DNA of 64,000 bases from Gracilimonas sp040117685 (GCF_040117685.2 NZ_JBEDYP020000003.1:26885-90884), one strand, 5' to 3'; positions 1 to 8,941 are shown, numbered from the stretch's first letter. Made by a program: numbers and translations. The notes: generated by a model not told the origin, from the sequence alone.

Positions 1-103
1 GATGCTGATTCTTGAAGGCTTTCTGAAGCACTTCAATTTTGAGGAAATTGTAGTATCAACCGGCGGTATTCGTCACGGGGCAATCATTACCTTAGCTAAA
101 TAA
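1..103 (+). CDS. Ppx/GppA-family phosphatase, C-terminal fragment
   Basis: Only the last 33 codons are in the window; the gene begins upstream. The reading frame starts at base 2 and ends with TAA at 101-103. The visible residues contain VVSTGGIRHGAI, which matches the C-terminal strand and loop typical of exopolyphosphatase/guanosine pentaphosphatase (Ppx/GppA) proteins, where a VSxxGLRxGLL pattern closes the second ASKHA domain. The assignment rests on this short motif only, so the substrate (polyphosphate or pppGpp) cannot be judged. It is convergent with the barrel gene at 156-674 and shares a terminator with it. Confidence 0.6.
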   Translation, partial: MLILEGFLKHFNFEEIVVSTGGIRHGAIITLAK

Positions 104-107
104 AAAA

Positions 108-135
108 AAGCATCACCCCGGCGGGAATGATGCTT
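108..135. terminator. Bidirectional rho-independent terminator
   Basis: Perfect 8-bp stem AAGCATCA (108-115) with TGATGCTT (128-135), loop CCCCGGCGGGAA. An A-run lies on the left (102-109) and a T-rich stretch on the right, so it can end transcripts from both the phosphatase gene and the convergent barrel gene. Confidence 0.75.
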
Positions 136-155
136 CTTCAGTTGTTCCTTCCGGG

Positions 156-674
156 TTAATTGCCAATCGCAAAACGAAGTCCAACTCCGATATTCAGCTG
201 GTCATAATCGCCAAGAACGTATTTGAACTCACCAAAAAGGTTGGCAAAATCCAGGCCGTATTCAGCACCTGCGCCAACATTTAGCCCAACTTCTCCATTG
301 TCGGAACTGAAGTTTCCGGAGCTCACTTTTACCCGCGTGTAATTCAATCCGGCCAGGGCATAGGCAATCAGGCCTTGTTCAGGATCATTCACAAAAATGT
401 AATTCCCGTTTATGTTAAACTCGAACCAGTTTACATCGGCATTACCGGCATCATCGGGAAGGTAGAACCCGAGTTCGGCAACAGCCCGAAAATCTTCATT
501 GATTCGGTAGGTGCCGTCGAGGCGTAAGCCCGGCTGCTCTATTTCACTTCCATACATTAAACCGGCTCCTATCTGGATATCTCCATAAGCGTTTTCGGCT
601 TCCTGGGCTGAAGCATTTGTATTGAGTGACAGGCTAAAAGCCAGGGCTAGGATTAAAAAGGATAATTTTCTCAT
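156..674 (-). CDS. Exported outer-membrane beta-barrel protein (OmpX/porin-like)
   Basis: A 172-residue protein with a clear N-terminal signal peptide (charged MRK, hydrophobic core, cleavage near NASAQ at about residue 23). The mature part alternates polar and hydrophobic residues with many Gly, Asn and aromatic residues. It ends in strands such as NIGVGLRFAIGN, the usual appearance of a small 8-strand outer-membrane barrel. This is a structural class, not a function; substrate or partner is unknown. It is transcribed alone, divergently from the sigma-factor gene at 804, with 129 bases between them. Confidence 0.65.
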   Translation of the reverse strand: MRKLSFLILALAFSLSLNTNASAQEAENAYGDIQIGAGLMYGSEIEQPGLRLDGTYRINEDFRAVAELGFYLPDDAGNADVNWFEFNINGNYIFVNDPEQGLIAYALAGLNYTRVKVSSGNFSSDNGEVGLNVGAGAEYGLDFANLFGEFKYVLGDYDQLNIGVGLRFAIGN

Positions 675-803
675 AGTTCTGTGTGTTTTTTATTTGTTTA
701 AAAGACTACACAGGTATATGCGTCAAGTTTTAGAAAAAAGGCTCAAAAAAGACATTTTCATTTGTCTCAGGCTTTGTATTTTAAGGGCTGAATAATTGTA
801 GAT

Positions 804-1436
804 ATGTCTGAAGAAAATTCCGAAATCAAAAATACGTCACCGCGCGAAAATGCGTCTGCAAGTAGTCTCGAAGATGACAAATTTGTGGCGGAAGCATTAG
901 CCGGTAAAGAAGATTCCTACAAAAAATTAGTAGATAAATATCAAAAGCCTCTCTATTTCCACATCCGAAAAATGATTAAAGAGGTGGAGCTTGTTGAAGA
1001 CCTGGTCCAGGAAGTTTTTATGAAAGCCTTTCATAACCTTTCTTCTTACAGTAACGAGTATGCTTTTTCTACCTGGTTGTACCGCATTGCAACCAACCAT
1101 ACCATCGATTATTTAAGAAAGAAAAAGCTGCAAACACTCTCTATTAACGAGCCCTACAAAACTAAAGATGGGGACATGGAAATTCAGCTGCCGGATGAAA
1201 GCTTTTCTACCGATACCCCGGTGATGAAGAAAGAAAGAAAGGCGATTGTTCAGCATGCCATCGAAAATCTTCCTGAGAAATATAAAGCCGTTATTGAGAT
1301 GCGGCACATGGAGGAGAAGTCGTACCAGGAAATAGCGGACGTCCTGGATTTGCCGCTCGGTACGGTTAAAGCCCATATCTTCAGAGCAAGGGAACTACTC
1401 TACAAAGCATTGAAAGATAAAAGAGAGCAATTCTAA
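804..1436 (+). CDS. RNA polymerase sigma factor, ECF (sigma-70 region 2 and 4)
   Basis: A 210-residue sigma factor. Region 2 is seen at about residues 30-100 (DLVQEVFMKAF, FSTWLYRIATNHTIDYLRK) and region 4 at about 150-205 (LPEKYKAVIEMRHMEEKSYQEIA, LPLGTVKAHIFRAR), the extracytoplasmic-function arrangement without regions 1 and 3. A Ser/Asp/Glu-rich N-terminal extension of about 25 residues precedes region 2. No adjacent anti-sigma factor is evident; the downstream gene at 1506 encodes a lipoprotein. The target promoters cannot be inferred from the window. Confidence 0.9.
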   Translation: MSEENSEIKNTSPRENASASSLEDDKFVAEALAGKEDSYKKLVDKYQKPLYFHIRKMIKEVELVEDLVQEVFMKAFHNLSSYSNEYAFSTWLYRIATNHTIDYLRKKKLQTLSINEPYKTKDGDMEIQLPDESFSTDTPVMKKERKAIVQHAIENLPEKYKAVIEMRHMEEKSYQEIADVLDLPLGTVKAHIFRARELLYKALKDKREQF

Positions 1437-1505
1437 ATATTTATGAGCCTTTTCCGGGCAATTTTACGCATAGGTAAGTGAACACCTAAACATAATTTCA
1501 AAACT

Positions 1506-2310
1506 ATGCGTAATTCAAGAGTAATAACACTATTCTCGGTCGTACTTCTTTTTTCGTTTGCACTGATTTCTTGCGGGGATGATCCCACTTCTGCTAATGA
1601 AGATCCCCCTGTGCTGCCTACATTTGAGAATATAGAGCCCGACCTTTCTTATTTTGAGTCAAACCAGCCTCAGCAAAGTAATTCCAATTATTCAGAGGCC
1701 TATTACTACGGCGTGGGACTGGGTAGCATTGCCTTTACCTCTCAGGCCTATGTCAGTTTCTTTTCACTGGCTGATTCTGAAAATGCCGACTTTAAAAACG
1801 GTAAATGGGTATGGGAATACAGCTATTCTTATGAAGGCGAATCTGTATCCATAAAACTAACGGCCGAACCCGACGGTGACTTTATTAACTGGGAAATGCT
1901 TTGGTCTTTTGATGACGGTCAGGGCAATTCGATCACGGATTATGCAATTGTAACAGGCCGTATTGCCTCTGATGGCAATTCAGGAAGCTGGACATTCAAT
2001 GCACTAAATCCGGATACTAATGAGGGAAGAACCGGTTCTTATTTCTGAATGGTCCACCTCCGGTGAGAATAATCTGGAAATCGAAACCGATTATTATGAC
2101 TCAGGCAGTGTGGTAACAACCTATACCTATACTCAGAATGACAACGAATTCACAGTTTTCTTAAGCGATACGGATGAAGAAAACGACTTAACCGTTTTCT
2201 GGGATGATGAAGCTATGACCGGGTACTTGCAGATCGGATCTGATTCATCAAACCGATCGTGCTGGGATAGTAATTTTGAGGATGTTGCCTGCGCCAGCGT
2301 TGGGTATTAA
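1506..2310 (+). pseudogene. Exported lipoprotein of unknown function, interrupted by one frameshift
   Basis: The first part (1506-2048, 180 codons) has a lipoprotein signal peptide with lipobox ALISC at about residue 23, followed by a beta-rich domain with repeated GNSGSW/GDFINWEM patterns. It stops at TGA 2046-2048. The continuation lies in the +1 frame and runs to TAA at 2308-2310, where NNLEIETDYYDSGS keeps the same beta-sandwich style. Removing one G from the GGG run near 2022-2024 joins both halves as TNEEEPVLISEW, so an intact product would be about 267 residues. I do not recognise the family. A base-calling error is as likely as real decay. Confidence 0.6.
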
Positions 2311-2331
2311 TGGACTGATAAAGTAGCTATC

Positions 2332-2366
2332 AAGCCGGCCGGTTTTTTAATCAGTCGGCTTTTTTT
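2332..2366. terminator. Rho-independent terminator between convergent genes
   Basis: Stem AAGCCG (2332-2337) with CGGCTT (2356-2361), followed by a run of T. It contains an inner CCGG-rich segment and a T-run. It lies between the lipoprotein gene and the 3' end of queG, so it could serve either strand. Confidence 0.6.
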
Positions 2367-3312
2367 ATTTGGTGAGATTCCGGGATACAATCTCTACGTT
2401 CGACTTAAACTTATCATACTTAGCCCGTCGGATTGCACTTCCCTCAAAAGTCTCATCATACTGTTGGGGAGTAAGGTTCTCCCAGAACTCCATATCCCGT
2501 TCAACCACATACTCTCTTGGATGCAGGTCTTCAAATTGTGCCGTTATGGATTTACTGTTCCAGGGACATACATCCTGACAAATATCACAGCCATACACCC
2601 AGTTTTCAATATCTGTTTGGTACCGCCTGTCTATTTCTTCTTTCAGCTCAATGGTGAGGTAGGAAATACATTTAGTAGCATCCACTCTGTACGGTTCATA
2701 AATCGCATCAGTAGGGCAGGCATCCAGGCAGCGGGTACATGAGCCGCAATGGTCGGTTACGGGCGTGTCGTAGCTTAATTCGGCGTCTATTATCATTTCC
2801 CCGATAAATACAAACGAACCAATGTCTTTGTTCAGCAGGTTGGAATTTTTTCCGATCCAGCCAAGTCCGGCTCTTTGTGCCCATACCTTATCCAGTACCG
2901 GGGCAGAGTCCACGAAAATTCGTCCTTCAATTCCGCCTAATAATTCCTTGCTGAAATTGAACAGCTCCTTCAGCTTCTTCTTCAGCACTTTGTGGTAATC
3001 ACGCCCGTGTGCATATTTGGCAATCAAGGGCTCGTTCTTTTCCCCGATTTGTTGTTGGTGGGATGGATGATAGTAGCTGGCTAAAACGGAAACCAACGTT
3101 TTTGAACCGGGAACCAAGAGGGTAGGATCAACTCTTTTATCAAAATGATTGCCCATCCAGTCCATAGTGCCGTTACGGTTTTGCTTCAGCCATTCCTCAA
3201 GGCGTCGGGCTTCATGAGGGAGATGTTGGGCTTTGGCGAATCCACAGGCATCAAATCCCAGCTGTAGGGCGCGCGAACGGATTTGTTCTGTGAATTTTTG
3301 CTGCTGAAGCAT
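2365..3312 (-). CDS. queG: Epoxyqueuosine reductase QueG
   Basis: A 315-residue protein that reduces epoxyqueuosine to queuosine in tRNA, the last step of Q34 biosynthesis, using cobalamin and two [4Fe-4S] clusters. Cluster motifs are visible as CGSCTRCLDACPTDAI (about residue 190) and CDICQDVCPWN (about 243), the bacterial ferredoxin pair typical of this family. The conserved VDSAPVLDK segment around residue 135 holds the catalytic Asp region. It is the last gene of the minus-strand run with ftsE, 6 bases downstream of it. Length fits the short form of QueG without a C-terminal HEAT domain. Confidence 0.93.
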   Translation of the reverse strand: MLQQQKFTEQIRSRALQLGFDACGFAKAQHLPHEARRLEEWLKQNRNGTMDWMGNHFDKRVDPTLLVPGSKTLVSVLASYYHPSHQQQIGEKNEPLIAKYAHGRDYHKVLKKKLKELFNFSKELLGGIEGRIFVDSAPVLDKVWAQRAGLGWIGKNSNLLNKDIGSFVFIGEMIIDAELSYDTPVTDHCGSCTRCLDACPTDAIYEPYRVDATKCISYLTIELKEEIDRRYQTDIENWVYGCDICQDVCPWNSKSITAQFEDLHPREYVVERDMEFWENLTPQQYDETFEGSAIRRAKYDKFKSNVEIVSRNLTK

Positions 3313-3318
3313 TCCGAA

Positions 3319-4023
3319 TTACGTTTTTTCCGGAACCAGTTTCTCGCCTTTCCAGATTAAATTCTGAGTTTTACCATTTACCATACGTACCGTGCGGGCA
3401 CGGTATTTTTTGACCACGGCATAATCGTGAGTAACCATCAATACGGCCATGCCCCGGTTGTTGATACTCCGCAGCAGCTCCATAATGTCTTTGGTGGCTT
3501 TGGGATCAAGGTTTCCGGTGGGTTCATCGGCCAGTAAAATTCGGGGCTCGTTAGCTAAAGCCCTTGCAATAACCACACGTTGTTGTTCACCTCCGGAGAG
3601 GTCCTTCGGCATGTGCTTTCTCCGATGACTAAGCCCAACCATAGTCAATACTTCCAATACGCGCTGTTTGATGAACTTGGGTTTTTCTCCGGTTACCTGA
3701 AGGGCAAAGGCTACATTTTCGTGTACGTTTCGATCCTGCAAAAGCTGGAAATCCTGAAATACAATACCGAGCCTTCTGCGCAGCATGGGTACTTCCCGTT
3801 CCGATATTTTGTTTACCGGGTATTCAGTCACACGAACGGTTCCGGTATAGGGTACAACATCACGGTACAAAAGTTTCAGGAAAGAGCTTTTTCCGATACC
3901 CGTCGGTCCAATCAGGTAGGCAAACTCACCGTTATGAAGCTTGAAGTTTACATCATCCAATACCCTGGTATGATCATATCTCAGGGTTACATTCTTAAGT
4001 TCAATTACTGCTGTTTCTGACAT
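3319..4023 (-). CDS. ftsE: Cell-division ABC transporter ATP-binding protein FtsE
   Basis: A 234-residue ABC ATPase. Walker A is GPTGIGKSS (about residue 39), the signature is LSGGEQQRV (about 143), Walker B is ILLADEPTGNLDP (about 163) and the H-loop is MVTHDY (about 198). The LADEPTGNLDP wording and the size point to FtsE, which with the membrane protein FtsX regulates septal peptidoglycan hydrolases. No ftsX is adjacent here, which is unusual for Proteobacteria but common in Bacteroidota-like genomes. Its start overlaps the end of the methyltransferase gene by 19 bases. A LolD-type role is a weaker alternative. Confidence 0.82.
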   Translation of the reverse strand: MSETAVIELKNVTLRYDHTRVLDDVNFKLHNGEFAYLIGPTGIGKSSFLKLLYRDVVPYTGTVRVTEYPVNKISEREVPMLRRRLGIVFQDFQLLQDRNVHENVAFALQVTGEKPKFIKQRVLEVLTMVGLSHRRKHMPKDLSGGEQQRVVIARALANEPRILLADEPTGNLDPKATKDIMELLRSINNRGMAVLMVTHDYAVVKKYRARTVRMVNGKTQNLIWKGEKLVPEKT

Positions 4024-4787
4024 CGAAGTACCATCGTTACGCGTGTGCTTTTTTCGTCTGCATCCACCAAATCAAAACCCTCATATTTGGCTACCTGATG
4101 ATAGGAGGTTTGTTCCAAAATTGATAGCATTTCCTTGAGCGAATAAATTCGCTGCCTGTGAATTTCATGGTAGCTTTCAAGAACGGTTTTACCATCGTCG
4201 TCCATTTTATCGATTTCAAACTCGTTGTAATGAAAATGCTCTCCCGGTTCATACCGGCTTTCCCTGAAATAGCGGTAGTTGCCAAAGCTGCCTTCTTCAT
4301 TGTTGAGGTAATCTACCGCTTCCAGTGAGTTTTGCGGGGTGGAAAAGTCGAAGATCAATAATCCACCCGGATTCAAAATATTCGAACATCCTTTCAGCAT
4401 TTTGTGGATTTCTTCTTTTGAGTGAAGGTAATTCACACTGTCGAATACAGAGAAGATAATATCATAAGTATCATTACTACGAATATCCCTGAAATCCATG
4501 GTATGAAAGTCAACATCTGCTTCCTGTTGTGCTGCTTTTAATCTGGCTTTCTCAATCATGGCAGACGACAGATCGGTAGCGGTAAGCTCATATTCGTCAA
4601 GTTGTGCAAGATGCAGGGAAATAGCCCCGGTTCCGCAAGCCAGTTCGAGCACATCAACAGGGTCTGGGTGGTGAGTTTGGATTACTTCATCTATAAAGTC
4701 TGCCCACATTTCATAGTCTACGTCCTTCATCAGGGTGTCGTAGAGTTCGGCCAATGCTGTATAGATTTTGGCTTGTTCAGTCTTCAC
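4005..4787 (-). CDS. Class I SAM-dependent methyltransferase
   Basis: SAM-binding Rossmann protein of about 260 residues. Motif I is VLELACGTGAISLHLAQ, followed by the acidic loop LTATDLSSAMIEKAR and DFRDI, then IIFSVFDSVNYL. This resembles the methyltransferase type 11/25 group that acts on small molecules; the substrate is unknown. I chose the GTG at 4785-4787 (MKTEQAKIYTALAELYD), which overlaps the pdxA stop by 11 bases. An ATG at 4856 gives a longer form but would overlap pdxA by 80 bases with residues unlike the family. A TTG at about 4802 is also possible. Confidence 0.8.
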   Translation of the reverse strand: MKTEQAKIYTALAELYDTLMKDVDYEMWADFIDEVIQTHHPDPVDVLELACGTGAISLHLAQLDEYELTATDLSSAMIEKARLKAAQQEADVDFHTMDFRDIRSNDTYDIIFSVFDSVNYLHSKEEIHKMLKGCSNILNPGGLLIFDFSTPQNSLEAVDYLNNEEGSFGNYRYFRESRYEPGEHFHYNEFEIDKMDDDGKTVLESYHEIHRQRIYSLKEMLSILEQTSYHQVAKYEGFDLVDADEKSTRVTMVLRCQKQQ

Positions 4788-5787
4788 TAAGTCGTTTATT
4801 TGCAAGTTCAACCGCCAGTTTGTACGCTTCTTTGAAAGAAGATGGATTGGCAACACCTTTGCCTGCTATATCAAAGGCCGTGCCATGATCCGGAGAAGTG
4901 CGGATGATAGGAAGTCCGGCCGTAAAATTCACCCCTTTACCAAAAGACAGTAGTTTAAACGGAGCCAGTCCCTGATCGTGATACATCGCTAAAATCGCAT
5001 CGTGATGTTTGTGAAGCTGTTGCCCGAAAAAACCATCGGCGGGGAAGGGGCCATGAAGGGTTATATCTGTTCGTTTTTCCCTGATCATTTTCAGGGACGG
5101 GGTGATAGTATCAATTTCCTCCATACCAATTACACCACCATCACCGGCATGGGGATTTAAGCCGAACACGGCAATTTTAGGGTTTGTAATCCCAAAATCA
5201 TGAATCAGGCTCGAGGAAAGAATTTCAACTTTCTCTTCGATGACATCCGGAGTGATGGCTTTTGAAATATCTTTCACCGGAATATGGGTCGTGGCCAATG
5301 CCACCCTCAAATCTCCGCTAACCAGCATCATAAGCACAGAATCGGTATTAGTTTGAGAAGCCAGGAATTCGGTATGCCCCGGTATTTCATAACCGGCCAG
5401 GTTCACGGCTTCTTTGGATATCGGAGCGGTTACCATTGCATTTACCACATGGTTCACGCAAAAATGTATGCATTGCTCGATGGATTGCATAGCCGCCTTG
5501 CCGCTTTGGGCAGACTGTATGCCCGGAGTCATTTTCAAATTATCTACAGCAAAGCTGAGAACGTTAATGGTTCCCGACTGTAAACCGGTGACGTCCTCTG
5601 AATAATTAACATCTAAATCATAAGGTAGGTAGGAGAGAACGGAGGTTATGATCTCTTTCGGGGAAATGATCACAGGAGTGGATGTTCCCAAATCCAAATC
5701 GGACAATGACTTCAGGACGATCTCCGGACCAATCCCGTTAAAGTCGCCAATCGAAATAGCTATGCGTGGAATATCTTTCTTAAGCAT
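4777..5787 (-). CDS. pdxA: 4-hydroxythreonine-4-phosphate dehydrogenase PdxA
   Basis: A 336-residue NAD-dependent dehydrogenase of the DXP-dependent pyridoxal 5'-phosphate pathway; it oxidises 4-phosphohydroxy-L-threonine. Family landmarks are the N-terminal ISIGDFNGIGPEI, MVTAPISKEA, the metal-binding His region GHTEFLA, GLNPHAGDGG, and AMYHDQGLAPFKLLSF near the C-terminus, ending with RTSPDHGTAFDIAGKG. Length is normal. It is the second gene of the minus-strand run, 41 bases after the GWxTD gene, and its end overlaps the methyltransferase start. Confidence 0.95.
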   Translation of the reverse strand: MLKKDIPRIAISIGDFNGIGPEIVLKSLSDLDLGTSTPVIISPKEIITSVLSYLPYDLDVNYSEDVTGLQSGTINVLSFAVDNLKMTPGIQSAQSGKAAMQSIEQCIHFCVNHVVNAMVTAPISKEAVNLAGYEIPGHTEFLASQTNTDSVLMMLVSGDLRVALATTHIPVKDISKAITPDVIEEKVEILSSSLIHDFGITNPKIAVFGLNPHAGDGGVIGMEEIDTITPSLKMIREKRTDITLHGPFPADGFFGQQLHKHHDAILAMYHDQGLAPFKLLSFGKGVNFTAGLPIIRTSPDHGTAFDIAGKGVANPSSFKEAYKLAVELANKRLSED

Positions 5788-5828
5788 GATACGCCTAAAA
5801 TAAGGCGATTAATGGGCAATACACAGCG

Positions 5829-7202
5829 TTATCGAGTTCCAACCAGCATAAAGTCGCCGAAGCCGGAAGTGGCCTCAAACACAAACGTACGACTTGGGTA
5901 CTTCCAAAGCTCAATGGTTTTTCCGCTTTCCGGAAACCGGCGTTCTTTATTATTTGGGGGACCAAACTTTATATACACTTCTCCCTGATCACTTTCGTGA
6001 CCCATGGGGTTTTCCTGGCTGCCGAACTCTTTGAAGGCAAAATCAATTCGACGGTAGTATTCGGCCATTAATTCGTTATACACAGTTTTTGGAGTTGGGT
6101 CTTTGCTGTCCCAGAATTCTCTGAACTTTCTTTCCCGCTCACGGTTATTTCCACTGTTTATTTGCTTGAGTTCTTTCTCAGAAATAATGTAGTTCAGATT
6201 ATTAATGGCAACATCCAGGTTATACAGACTGGCAGGCATGTTTGGCCAGTAGGATCGGAAAAAGGATCTTGCTACCGGTTCATCTTGTCCGTCTTTGGTT
6301 AATTTCAATATATAAGGAGCATTTTCAAAAGTGCTTCCGGGAATGGATACAAGGGCATACGTATAGGGATGGTTACCCTGAACGAGATTCAGTGCCGGGT
6401 TTTCTGATTTAATAAGCCTGATCGTTGAGTTTTGAAATACTTCATCAGAATTGAGTTCTGCAGAATAGATAGTTTCAATAGAGGAGGTATCCCGCCGGGA
6501 AGTATTTGCCTTATCAACTTTTAAGTGGTACTTAGCTGAACCATCATAATCTGGAATTCGGACTAATGCATAGAAGTCTTCGCCGAACAGAACATTCTGC
6601 TCCATGTTCATCAGTTCCAACCGGTTTCCTTTTTTATTCTTTACTAAAATAACTTCTCCGGTTTTCTTTTGGGATAAGTCCGGAACATATATTCCCCGAC
6701 GGCGTGTATTTCTTTCGTTTACTTCCTGCATCATAGCCAGCTGAAGAATAAAGTTGTAGTGTCCGGCATTAAGTTCTGTAGAGACTGAACCCGAAGCATA
6801 CATCTTTGAGGATTGTGTTTGCTCAAAATTGGATGTGAAAAGAGTGTCTTTCCAAACATCACGGGAAGCAGAATTGGCAGACGGATCCTCCCGTCGTTTT
6901 AATTTCCCCTCAAAAATCTCTGTGCTAAGTCTTATTGTGGAGTAGAATTCAGCATTCTCAGGAGCATTCAGGTCGTTATTAAGTGGAATCTTTTTAAACG
7001 GGATAAAGTCATTATTAAACCTGAATACAAAGGCTAACGTTGTGTTTCCATCATCACCGGGAAGGATAATATCATCAATGAAAATAGTTGGGCTCTGCGA
7101 CCTCATAACCAGTTGTCGATAATTTACCCGTTGTGCAAGTATGGAGGTGGAAAAACCTAAAAGCAAAAGGATGGCTAAAAGTCGCTTACTCATGGAAGTC
7201 AT
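5829..7202 (-). CDS. Exported GWxTD-domain protein
   Basis: A 457-residue protein with a signal peptide (LLAILLLLGFSTSILAQ). The N-terminal two thirds are beta-rich and hold repeated strand patterns like those of the periplasmic part of GWxTD proteins. The C-terminal helical module FREFWDSKDPTPKTVYNELMAEYYRRID precedes GEVYIKFGPPNNKE, the hallmark of the GWxTD domain. The name-giving GWxTD motif itself reads GHESD here. Function is unknown; such proteins are common in Bacteroidota/Rhodothermota. It is the first gene of the minus-strand run leading to pdxA and is divergent from the carboxyltransferase gene. Confidence 0.8.
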   Translation of the reverse strand: MTSMSKRLLAILLLLGFSTSILAQRVNYRQLVMRSQSPTIFIDDIILPGDDGNTTLAFVFRFNNDFIPFKKIPLNNDLNAPENAEFYSTIRLSTEIFEGKLKRREDPSANSASRDVWKDTLFTSNFEQTQSSKMYASGSVSTELNAGHYNFILQLAMMQEVNERNTRRRGIYVPDLSQKKTGEVILVKNKKGNRLELMNMEQNVLFGEDFYALVRIPDYDGSAKYHLKVDKANTSRRDTSSIETIYSAELNSDEVFQNSTIRLIKSENPALNLVQGNHPYTYALVSIPGSTFENAPYILKLTKDGQDEPVARSFFRSYWPNMPASLYNLDVAINNLNYIISEKELKQINSGNNRERERKFREFWDSKDPTPKTVYNELMAEYYRRIDFAFKEFGSQENPMGHESDQGEVYIKFGPPNNKERRFPESGKTIELWKYPSRTFVFEATSGFGDFMLVGTR

Positions 7203-7210
7203 TTTTTTGA

Positions 7211-7224
7211 ATGATTTAAATCAA
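7211..7224. promoter_or_regulatory. Crp/Fnr-like palindrome in a divergent promoter
   Basis: ATGATTTAAATCAA contains the perfect 12-bp palindrome TGATTTAAATCA (7212-7223) and is one mismatch from the general FNR half-site layout TTGAT-N4-ATCAA. It sits 8 bases upstream of the GWxTD start and 86 upstream of the carboxyltransferase start. The regulator is not known. Confidence 0.35.
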
Positions 7225-7309
7225 TATCGGGGTTTACACATTAAATATAATCCCTATTTTCAACGCAGCATTCGAATCAACATTATACAAACAAAAAAGA
7301 TAACAGAAT

Positions 7310-8941
7310 ATGAGCAGTGAATCTGGAAGCGCTACCAACCATTGGTTACATAAAATTATTGAAGAATTCGGAGAAACTGAGGACAAGATTAAACTTGGCG
7401 GTGGGCAAAAACGAATTGACAAACAACACGCTAAAGGAAAGCTGACAGTACGTGAACGTATTGAAAAGCTTACCGATGAAGGTTCCCGTTTTTATGAACT
7501 TGGGCTTTGGGCCGGCTACGAGATGTATGAAGAGCAAGGCGGTTGTCCCTCAGGCGGAGTGGTGACCGGTATCGGGAGTGTAAGCGGAAGAAAGTGTATG
7601 ATTGTAGCCAATGATGCGACTGTAAAAGCCGGTGCGTGGTTTCCCATCACTGCCAAGAAGAACCTGAGAGCGCAGGAAATTGCCATAGAAAATCATATTC
7701 CGCTGATCTACCTGGTTGACTCTGCCGGCGTTTATCTTCCTTTGCAGGATGAAATTTTTCCGGATAAAGATCACTTCGGGCGTATGTTCAGAAATAATGC
7801 CATTATATCCGCAAAAGGGATTCCTCAAATAGCGGCCATCATGGGAAGTTGTGTGGCCGGTGGAGCTTACCTGCCTATAATGAGTGATGAAGCTTTGATT
7901 GTAGATGGAACCGGAAGTGTGTTTTTGGCCGGAAGTTACCTGGTTAAAGCTGCCATCGGGGAAGAGGTTGACAACGAAACGCTGGGAGGTGCTACTACTC
8001 ATACCGAAATTTCGGGTGTAACTGATTATAAGATGGAAGACGATGAAGAATGTCTGTCAACTATTCGGGATTTGGTGGATAAATTTGGTCCGTTTGATAC
8101 AGCCGGGTTTAACCGAAAAGAAAGCAAAGATCCCAAACGTCCGGCCAGCGATGTGTTCGACATCGTTCCGGAATCCAGAACCAGTCCTTATGATATGTAT
8201 GAAGTGTTAGACTGTATGGTGGATGAGGACAGCTTCACCGAATTCAAAAAAGGATATGGGCAAACACTTATTACCGGCTTTGCACGGATTGATGGATGGA
8301 GCGTAGGCATTGTTGCCAATCAGCGAACGGTAAACCGAACCAAGAAAGGGGAGATGCAGATCGGTGGAGTGATTTACTCAGACAGCGCTGATAAAGCAGC
8401 TCGGTTTATTATGAACTGCAACCAAAAGAAAATACCATTGGTGTTTTTGCAGGATGTAACCGGTTTTATGATCGGGAAACGAAGTGAGCATGGAGGCATT
8501 ATCAAAGACGGGGCTAAAATGGTAAATGCCATGAGTAACAGCACGGTTCCGAAAATCACTATTGTAGTCGGTAACAGTTACGGAGCCGGAAATTATGCCA
8601 TGTGTGGACGAGCTTATGACCCACGGTTTATGTACGCATGGCCTACCGCTAAGATCGCAGTAATGAGCGGAGCCTCAGCCTCAAAAACCCTGATGCAGAT
8701 TCAGGTTGCAGCCATGAAGAAGAAGGGAGAAGAGGTAAGTGAGGAAGATCAGGAGCGAATTATGAAAGAAATCAGTGACCGCTACGACAAGCAAACGGAT
8801 GTCCGCTATGCAGCCTCGAGGTTATGGGTTGATGGAATTATTAATCCATTAGATACGCGCGCCCGGATTTCAAAAGCGATTGAGTGTGCAAACCTGAACC
8901 CGGAAATTGAGGAATTCAAAACAGGGGTTATGCAAACCTAA
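7310..8941 (+). CDS. Acyl-CoA carboxylase, carboxyltransferase (beta) subunit
   Basis: A 543-residue biotin-dependent carboxyltransferase made of two crotonase-fold halves. Landmarks are GGGQKRIDKQHAKGKLTVRER at the N-terminus, the oxyanion-hole segment MGSCVAGGAYLP, FPDKDHFGRMFRN, GGATTHTEISGVTD, and in the second half GFMIGKRSEHGGIIKDGAKM and GNSYGAGNYAMCGRAYDPR. The FPDxDHFGR segment is typical of methylcrotonoyl-CoA-type carboxylases, but propionyl- or geranyl-CoA cannot be ruled out. No biotin carboxylase subunit is next to it. Its 3' end overlaps the convergent DUF3307 gene by 4 bases. Confidence 0.9.
   Translation: MSSESGSATNHWLHKIIEEFGETEDKIKLGGGQKRIDKQHAKGKLTVRERIEKLTDEGSRFYELGLWAGYEMYEEQGGCPSGGVVTGIGSVSGRKCMIVANDATVKAGAWFPITAKKNLRAQEIAIENHIPLIYLVDSAGVYLPLQDEIFPDKDHFGRMFRNNAIISAKGIPQIAAIMGSCVAGGAYLPIMSDEALIVDGTGSVFLAGSYLVKAAIGEEVDNETLGGATTHTEISGVTDYKMEDDEECLSTIRDLVDKFGPFDTAGFNRKESKDPKRPASDVFDIVPESRTSPYDMYEVLDCMVDEDSFTEFKKGYGQTLITGFARIDGWSVGIVANQRTVNRTKKGEMQIGGVIYSDSADKAARFIMNCNQKKIPLVFLQDVTGFMIGKRSEHGGIIKDGAKMVNAMSNSTVPKITIVVGNSYGAGNYAMCGRAYDPRFMYAWPTAKIAVMSGASASKTLMQIQVAAMKKKGEEVSEEDQERIMKEISDRYDKQTDVRYAASRLWVDGIINPLDTRARISKAIECANLNPEIEEFKTGVMQT

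Noticed and set aside
704..721. ACTACACAGGTATATGCG in the gap between the barrel and sigma genes, similar to the 18-bp dyads
   Set aside because: It matches the consensus in only part and lacks dyad symmetry; it lies far from the signalling locus.
3319..4023. A possible ftsX partner for ftsE
   Set aside because: Neither neighbour (queG, methyltransferase) is a permease; no ftsX is in the window.
4777..4856. ATG at 4856 as start of the methyltransferase
   Set aside because: It would overlap pdxA by 80 bases, and the added residues do not resemble the family N-terminus.
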